DNA of 32,733 nt from Candidatus Omnitrophota bacterium (GTDB lineage: Bacteria > Omnitrophota > Gorgyraeia > Gygaellales > Profunditerraquicolaceae): assembly GCA_026387405.1 (NCBI GenBank), contig JAPLLV010000049.1, forward strand, positions 1 to 32,733. The letters run 5' to 3'. Each line of letters begins with the position of its first letter. Positions within the stretch are counted from its first letter, which is position 1. The translations under genes were made by a program, and so were the position numbers. Shown here piece by piece: positions 30,290 to 32,733 of the stretch. The notes under the pieces were generated by a model. That model searched no databases and had not been told where the DNA came from. It was given only the letters and a program-made list of their open reading frames with translations.

Positions 30290-32733
30290 TTAACCTTCAT
30301 TTTCAATATCAACGTATGTGGCCGGCTCTATGCGGCTCGCATCGTATTCTTCAGGATGAAATGGCATTGTCGCTGAAAATTCAACAAATAAAGATGCATT
30401 TTTATTATTCTTATCAAAAATCCAACGTTGCAGATTATCATTAAATATTGCAGAGTTAAACGTTATGATAATGTTCTGAACACCGCTTTTTTTCTTCTCA
30501 ACCACATAGCTAAAATCACTGCCATATTTCGGCCGATAGAGCATCTTCATCGAATTAACTCCCGTCTGTACAAATACTTCTTCGATAAACACACGATACG
30601 CAGGCATAGGCAAAGGTCGCGGCACGGGAATGGTTACCGACGGGCAGACTTTTCCTTGCACATCAGCAAGGCTTCCCTTCGAGTAAAAAAATTTGGTCTC
30701 ACCAGAAGCATAATCATATTCTCCATCACCTAAATAATCATAATGCGGGTCGTCAGCGTTTATTTCGAGCAGGCTGCCGAGTAATTTCGCTCCACAATAA
30801 TTCGTGTTATCATCAAGAAGATAGGCAAACATACCTGAGTACGGTTCACCAGGCAACCCATCTTTATCTTTATTCACATACACTCCTTTATGAATCGTCT
30901 GATAGTAAAAACAATGAAATGCTTCGTGCAAAGCCGTATTTTCCAAACAGTTTTTTCCATAAAACCCGTACGCATTGCACGCAGGTAAATTCCACCGTAT
31001 GTCATTTATGTATGGGTTCAAACATATAAAACGCGTGCCCGGTATATAATGACCGTATCTATCTCTGTTCTCATTTTCATTTTTTGCCGCAACGACAATT
31101 CTTCCTACGTATTCGCGCAAGATAGCATGGCCCTGTATGACGCGCGCCGCCTGCTCTTCCATCCAATCCGGACATTCATGGTAAGCCGTTGCGTTTTCCT
31201 TCTTATATTCAACAAATCCTAATCCATCAGGATTAAGCCAGGCACTCTTGTCAATCCACTGTTTAACGGTAAAAAAACCCTGCAATGCCTCTGGCCGGTG
31301 CTTACGCGCGCCATAAAGGCATGACACCGTTGAATACACAAAATCAGTAATGTCCGGATCGAGAACGGAAATCTCAAAGCATGCCTTTCCCGGCCTATTT
31401 GATGACGACTTGAGCACTAATGGCCCGGGAATGGAATTATACCTTATCCCGGTTGTAAAAATCGATGATCCGTAGAGCCCATCATACGCACCCTTCGCAT
31501 TTTCAGGCTGCACGGAATTCTTCTGAATCGAGTAACAACTCCCAGGTGTTGCAGGCGTATAGGCAATTGAATCAACCGGCTCCATTGCATCATTGTAATT
31601 TAAATACACTCCTACGGGATTCGAGGAAACCTCAAGGTTGAAGGTAGTATCAATTCCCTTTGCTGCATCGACATAATGATACCGCTGCAAAAAAATATCG
31701 TTATCGCTGTGCGCAATCCAGAGAATCTTACGGGAATACGCTAAGATTATATCCATTTCACTGGCATCCTTATTGTCGTTAACCTCTACTGCCACCTGCC
31801 AATCCCCTCCCAGATCAAGTATCATTGCCAATACTTGAGCGATAGATAATTTTTGATAGAGTACGTATGTTTTTGATTTCGCTTCAAGCGTATCCGGCAT
31901 TGCCGTGAGCACCCAGCGGTAACGCAACACGTCTCCATCAGGGTCATACGATGCCGCTGCGCTCAAATTAAAGGTTCCCGGTTTATCATTCGTTGGCGAT
32001 TGGGTTATTCGGATCACCGGAACCTGGTTATCCTTGTCCTTAAAATCATTTAGCCCGCAGCTGATATAATAAAACTGGCTGGTAAGGTCATCCGGATTAA
32101 ACAGCTCATGGCGCGTCTGCACAGCGCCGCTAAACTGCTGCGTAACGGACAAGCCAAGATCCTTGTATTTATTGAGAATGTTATTCAAGGCGCACAGGTG
32201 CCGGCCAAAACTTTGTTGATAGATTTCATAAAAATCGTTGTCTGCCTTAAAATTACCGGCACAATGAGCTACCAACGTATTACCCGCAGCTTTTAAATCA
32301 TTTTTTGAAACCGTGGTGAGCTGACTCACCCTGAAATCCCACTCTGCCCGGCACTTTGCCTTCATTGCATCAACAGGGTACTTTCCGTTTACATTGCCAA
32401 CGAGGGGAGAAAACGTCTCCAGATCATGGGTCTTTGCGCCATCCTTCCACCCCTTTACCGGTGACCACACATGCGCACTTCGATCAACAACGCATGAATA
32501 ACTATCCCAATTAACCTGAACAGCACTGCTGCGTATCTCTTCATTATACATAGGCCCGTTGGCATCACTGGTAGTGATAAACTGGTGAGATACAATATAG
32601 CTGGAGATACCTGCCTTATAACAGGATACCCACTGCGCATACAACTCGTTGTCGCGGTTATACCGGTTATCCGCAAGGGTTATCTTAAACGGACGAATGC
32701 ATTTAGTGGTCTCATAGGCAAATTTTGCCGCCT
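30290..32733 (-). CDS. Large secreted protein with PKD-like domain and HExxH motif (copy A), 5' end cut by the window
   Basis: The frame is open to the right edge, so the start lies outside; the first visible residues AAKFAYETTKCIRPF match copy B from about residue 218. A helical region is followed by a PKD-like domain (AAASYDPDGDVLRYRWVLTA) and a mixed region. HEAFH, encoded at 30914-30928 within ALHEAFHCFYYQTIHKG, is a typical zinc-peptidase helix. FCGAKL of copy B appears here as YCGAKL, followed by a C-terminal beta region ending in RIEPATYVDIENEG. No certain third zinc ligand could be assigned. It is intact in this window, unlike copy B, and leads the operon with the HEAT protein. It is likely an extracellular protein and possibly a metallopeptidase. 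Confidence 0.85.
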   Translation of the reverse strand, partial: AAKFAYETTKCIRPFKITLADNRYNRDNELYAQWVSCYKAGISSYIVSHQFITTSDANGPMYNEEIRSSAVQVNWDSYSCVVDRSAHVWSPVKGWKDGAKTHDLETFSPLVGNVNGKYPVDAMKAKCRAEWDFRVSQLTTVSKNDLKAAGNTLVAHCAGNFKADNDFYEIYQQSFGRHLCALNNILNKYKDLGLSVTQQFSGAVQTRHELFNPDDLTSQFYYISCGLNDFKDKDNQVPVIRITQSPTNDKPGTFNLSAAASYDPDGDVLRYRWVLTAMPDTLEAKSKTYVLYQKLSIAQVLAMILDLGGDWQVAVEVNDNKDASEMDIILAYSRKILWIAHSDNDIFLQRYHYVDAAKGIDTTFNLEVSSNPVGVYLNYNDAMEPVDSIAYTPATPGSCYSIQKNSVQPENAKGAYDGLYGSSIFTTGIRYNSIPGPLVLKSSSNRPGKACFEISVLDPDITDFVYSTVSCLYGARKHRPEALQGFFTVKQWIDKSAWLNPDGLGFVEYKKENATAYHECPDWMEEQAARVIQGHAILREYVGRIVVAAKNENENRDRYGHYIPGTRFICLNPYINDIRWNLPACNAYGFYGKNCLENTALHEAFHCFYYQTIHKGVYVNKDKDGLPGEPYSGMFAYLLDDNTNYCGAKLLGSLLEINADDPHYDYLGDGEYDYASGETKFFYSKGSLADVQGKVCPSVTIPVPRPLPMPAYRVFIEEVFVQTGVNSMKMLYRPKYGSDFSYVVEKKKSGVQNIIITFNSAIFNDNLQRWIFDKNNKNASLFVEFSATMPFHPEEYDASRIEPATYVDIENEG

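Overview
The window looks like a piece of a bacterial draft genome or MAG. The gene set best fits an uncultivated lineage such as Omnitrophota; this is inference from gene content and repeat style, not from a marker gene. Supporting signs are dispersed palindromic repeats of the CGTCATTGCGAGGAGC type around a small GIY-YIG gene, free-standing LAGLIDADG-type genes packed against tRNAs, MSHA/type IV pilus-like secretin and TPR proteins, RtcB with archease, and giant secreted propeller/DUF2341 proteins. Every convincing gene lies on the minus strand, so transcription runs right to left.

Region 1 (1-6430): a giant secreted kelch-like/DUF2341 protein. Its frame is broken by one TGA at 1577-1579 and then stays open for at least 525 codons to the window edge. 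Region 2 (6431-7135): palindromic repeats and a GIY-YIG gene lying between two identical 139-bp direct repeats that end almost exactly at the gene's stop and start codons. Region 3 (7136-15757): one long operon behind a sigma70-like promoter. It encodes a MerR-type DNA-binding protein, an ExeA/MshM-type ATPase, a GspC/PilP/MshK-like protein, two tandem secretins, three paralogous membrane-anchored coiled-coil/TPR proteins and a small coiled-coil protein. It resembles the mshK-L-M-N part of MSHA pilus loci without the motor ATPase, platform protein or pilins. Region 4 (15758-18682): a DUF3857/transglutaminase-like protein, a secreted hypothetical protein and a possible response-regulator remnant.

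Region 5 (18778-24825): a translation and RNA-repair neighbourhood. In transcription order it holds an HTH/LAGLIDADG-like gene, tRNA-Lys(CUU), archease, rtcB, serS, a membrane protein, tRNA-Ser(UGA), a LAGLIDADG gene, tRNA-Ser(CGA) and tRNA-Ser(GGA). Both nuclease-like genes abut or overlap the 5' end of the next tRNA. Region 6 (24850-32733): a transposase scrap and an accessory secreted-protein cluster. Two paralogous large proteins with a PKD-like domain and an HExxH motif flank a secreted HEAT-repeat/Ig-like protein. The distal paralog is split by a frameshift, and a duplicated 5' gene end just beyond it suggests a lost third copy.

The best candidates for something undescribed are the GIY-YIG gene framed by palindromic repeats, the repeat tract translated into a secretin N-terminus, and the nuclease/tRNA/RtcB neighbourhood. 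No CRISPR array, rRNA or intact transposase was seen.
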